7,315 nucleotides of DNA, taken from positions 1 through 7,315 of the forward strand of contig JAJZLY010000027.1 of NCBI GenBank assembly GCA_021850485.1, read 5' to 3'. A model generated the notes under the pieces. That model was not told the DNA's origin, searched no databases, and saw only the letters and a list, made by a program, of their open reading frames with translations. A program made the position numbers and the translations under genes. The stretch comes from Bacillota bacterium (GTDB lineage Bacteria > Bacillota > Sulfobacillia > JAJZYS01 > JAJZLH01). Positions within the stretch are counted from its first letter, which is position 1; the number at the start of each line of letters is the position of its first letter. This document shows, piece by piece, positions 5,857-7,315 of this stretch.

Positions 5857-6433
5857 GGCCTTTGAGTCGCTTTCCCACCTGACCGAGTTGCCGCCCTCAC
5901 CGAATCTGGGGAGCCATCTCCGCCGACGCTGGCGGACGCCTCTGCGCTATCCGGTCCTGGCCGCCGCCGTGTTGCTGCTGGCGGCTGTCGGCGGCGTACT
6001 GGCGGCCGGGCATGGACTGCCTGCCGCCAGTTCTGTGGCGACGTCTCGGCCGGTGCCGGTGGTGGCCGCCCAGGTGGTCGGCAAGACACCGGTGCTGCAA
6101 GCTGCCGCCACCGCCCAGGCGGCGCGGCCAGGCGAGCCGGCGGTGATCACCTTTCCGGTGGCACAGGCCACAGCCCTGACCCAAACCCCGCCGCCAGCCT
6201 CCTACCAGGCGGCCGCCGTCAGCGGTTCGGCGATCGTGATTCAGATCCAACTGCAGCCGGGGCAGTCGGTGACTGCGGCTTATCTGGTGTTGTCCAATGG
6301 CACGGAGCTGGCCGGGAATTTGCACAGCACCGGTTCCGACCAGGTATCCGCCTCGTTCCCGCAGACTTCAGGCCATTGGCAGGCCGTGTTTGTGATCAAT
6401 GGTCAGGCCTGGATGCTGAAGATTCCCTCCTGA
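5849..6433 (+). CDS. Single-pass membrane protein, candidate anti-sigma factor or sensor of the ECF sigma
   Basis: A 194-residue protein I do not recognise as a named family. Its ATG at 5849 overlaps the sigma stop by 8 bases, with GGGAAGGGG (5831-5839) as ribosome binding site. An in-frame ATG at 5804 would add 15 residues but lacks a good site. The first 33 residues are cytoplasmic, ending in a basic RRRWRTPLR cluster. A hydrophobic helix follows at about 34-54, then an Ala/Pro/Val-rich low-complexity linker (about 55-120) and a probably beta-rich extracytoplasmic domain (about 120-194) with IVIQIQLQPGQSVTAAYLVL and FVINGQAWMLKI. Gene order and topology fit an anti-sigma partner. However, there is no zinc anti-sigma motif (HxxxCxxC), and the cytoplasmic part is shorter than known sigma-binding domains. 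It may instead be an accessory sensor. Function unknown. Confidence 0.7.
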   Translation: MPEAFESLSHLTELPPSPNLGSHLRRRWRTPLRYPVLAAAVLLLAAVGGVLAAGHGLPAASSVATSRPVPVVAAQVVGKTPVLQAAATAQAARPGEPAVITFPVAQATALTQTPPPASYQAAAVSGSAIVIQIQLQPGQSVTAAYLVLSNGTELAGNLHSTGSDQVSASFPQTSGHWQAVFVINGQAWMLKIPS

Positions 6434-6477
6434 GCGGATCTCGGCCAGGGACCAAGGGAGGGAGCTCCGCTGGAGCT
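6424..6477 (+). promoter_or_regulatory. Paired hairpins sequestering the ribosome binding site and start of the GNAT gene
   Basis: TCCCTCC (6424-6430), the last codons of the upstream gene, is perfectly complementary over 7 bases to GGAGGGA (6457-6463), which holds the downstream ribosome binding site. Immediately after, AGCTCC (6463-6468) pairs with GGAGCT (6472-6477) around a 3-base loop that overlaps the CTG start (6470-6472). A ribosome terminating at TGA 6431-6433 would cover the first arm and free the site, so the layout suggests translational coupling. The complementarity is seen directly; the function is inferred. Confidence 0.45.
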
Positions 6478-7186
6478 TAGGCCGCTGGGCGACACCAGCG
6501 AGTATTTAGCGGCAGTGCGCCTGCAACAGGCGGTGTGGGGACCGGAGGAAACCACGCCGGCAAACCAGATGATCGCCACCGCCCATTCCGGCGGCCTGGT
6601 ACTCGGGGCCTTCTCCGGCCTGGAGATGGTTGGCTTTGCGCTGGCCTGGCCGGGCCGGGTCAATGGTGAGTCGCTGTTGTACAGTCACATGCTGGCCGTC
6701 AGCGCCGCTGTGCGGGGCCAGGGCATCGGCCGGGCCCTGAAATGGCGTCAGCGACAGTGGGCGCTGGCTGAGGGCTATCGGCGGATGGCCTGGACCTACG
6801 ACCCCCTGCGTCGGCTCAACGCCTTGTTTAATCTCGAGGTCCTGGGTGGCGAGGCGACGCGGCTGATCGTGAATTGCTACGGCGCGATGCAAGACAGTTT
6901 GAACTGGGGATTGGACAGCGATCGCTTCTGGGTGGAGTGGCAACTCGACCATCCGCTGGTGGAAGATCGCTGTCTAGGCAAGGCCACCCAGCAGACCCCG
7001 GATGAGGGGATCTGGGTGGAGATCCCGAAGGACATGGAGGCCATCAAGGCAACCGATCTGGAGCGCGCCAAGGCCCTTCAACTCCATTTTCGACAGGCGG
7101 TAGAGCCACTGTTCGCAGCGGGTCTGCGCGCTCTGGCCGTGCGAGACAGGGGCGCTGCCTCGGCCTATCTATTTAGCAGGAGGTGA
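6470..7186 (+). CDS. GNAT-superfamily acyltransferase (COG3375-like), possible amino-acid N-acyltransferase
   Basis: I propose a start at CTG 6470, giving 238 residues beginning LELRPLGDTSEYLAAV. GGAGG (6457-6461) lies 8 bases upstream, and the first GNAT beta-strand is retained. GTG 6515 would give 223 residues but has no ribosome site and would lose that strand; no ATG, GTG or TTG occurs in frame between the upstream stop and 6515. The acyl-CoA pyrophosphate loop VRGQGIGRAL is at about 81-90, after HMLAVSAA. The block WTYDPLRRLNALFNLEVLG (108-126) and the later QDSLNWGLDSDRFWVEW are hallmarks I associate with a long GNAT family often found beside MenC/N-acylamino acid racemase genes. The neighbour downstream is exactly such a gene, joined by a ribosome site overlapping this stop. 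Acylation of a D-amino acid by succinyl- or acetyl-CoA is therefore plausible but unproven. Confidence 0.85.
   Translation: MELRPLGDTSEYLAAVRLQQAVWGPEETTPANQMIATAHSGGLVLGAFSGLEMVGFALAWPGRVNGESLLYSHMLAVSAAVRGQGIGRALKWRQRQWALAEGYRRMAWTYDPLRRLNALFNLEVLGGEATRLIVNCYGAMQDSLNWGLDSDRFWVEWQLDHPLVEDRCLGKATQQTPDEGIWVEIPKDMEAIKATDLERAKALQLHFRQAVEPLFAAGLRALAVRDRGAASAYLFSRR
7178..7186 (+). promoter_or_regulatory. Consensus ribosome binding site of the menC-like gene
   Basis: AGGAGGTGA, fully complementary to the usual 16S rRNA tail, overlaps the GNAT stop codon (7184-7186) and lies 4 bases before ATG 7191. It supports co-expression of the two genes as one operon. Confidence 0.85.
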
Positions 7187-7190
7187 GCTG

Positions 7191-7315
7191 ATGCGGCTGG
7201 CGCGGGTGGATCTCTACCGGCTGAAGCTGCCGATGCTGACGCCCTTTGAGACGTCGTTTGGCACCGAGCTGGTGAAGGACTTTTTGCTGGTGGAGGCGTC
7301 CGACGGGGAACATAC
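7191..7315 (+). CDS. menC: o-Succinylbenzoate synthase / N-acylamino acid racemase (enolase superfamily), N-terminal 41 residues
   Basis: The gene is cut by the right edge; only 41 codons of a protein usually about 370 residues long are seen. The N-terminus MRLARVDLYRLKLPMLTPFE, followed by TSFGTELVKDFLLVEASDG, matches the capping-domain start of the OSBS/NSAR branch of the enolase superfamily (compare the YRLKMPL..PFETSFG pattern). These enzymes catalyse o-succinylbenzoate formation in menaquinone synthesis, racemise N-succinyl amino acids, or do both. The catalytic lysines and metal ligands lie outside the window, so the two activities cannot be separated here. The adjacent GNAT gene rather than men genes favours the racemase role. 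Confidence 0.85.
   Translation, partial: MRLARVDLYRLKLPMLTPFETSFGTELVKDFLLVEASDGEH

Noticed and set aside
1-7315. CRISPR array, tRNA, insertion sequence or phage genes
   Set aside because: No regularly spaced repeats, cloverleaf-like segment, terminal inverted repeats or transposase motifs were seen on either strand.

Overview
The window looks like a chromosomal stretch of a high-GC, free-living bacterium with Firmicutes-like expression signals. Shine-Dalgarno sequences are strong and close to AGGAGGTGA, TTG, GTG and probably CTG starts are used, genes overlap tightly, and there is one clear sigma-A type promoter. Every gene I can support lies on the + strand and coding density is near complete. 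Base and codon use look even throughout, and I see no insertion sequence, CRISPR array, tRNA, rRNA or phage remnant. A deep-branching thermophilic Firmicutes relative (Sulfobacillus, Symbiobacterium or Thermaerobacter-like) or a Chloroflexi-like lineage would fit; that placement is inference.

Region 1 (1-3211) is one tightly packed gene string. It holds the end of a hydroxymethylglutaryl-CoA lyase gene, a methylglutaconyl-CoA hydratase-like crotonase, asparaginyl-tRNA synthetase (asnS), and a RodZ-like membrane HTH protein. Junctions are 11-base and 1-base overlaps and a 1-base gap. The first two genes match consecutive late steps of leucine catabolism; the last two are housekeeping genes that appear to share their transcript.

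Region 2 (3212-5273) begins with a 124-base regulatory gap. It contains a TTGCCT-16-TATAAT promoter, an 8-base palindrome in its spacer, and a GC hairpin with a T-run immediately downstream. These lead into a full-length dnaK without adjacent grpE, dnaJ or hrcA. This DnaK carries the nucleotide-binding-domain insert that Bacillus and actinobacterial DnaKs lack.

Region 3 (5274-6433) encodes an ECF-type sigma factor with a TTG start and, overlapping it by 8 bases, a single-pass membrane protein in the usual anti-sigma position. That protein has only a very short cytoplasmic tail.

Region 4 (6434-7315) encodes a GNAT acetyltransferase-family protein followed by the N-terminus of an o-succinylbenzoate synthase / N-acylamino acid racemase. 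The pair resembles the N-succinyltransferase plus racemase module that turns D-amino acids into L-amino acids. The GNAT gene appears to start at CTG, with its ribosome binding site inside a perfect 7-bp complementarity to the end of the upstream gene. This is the most unusual local architecture in the window.
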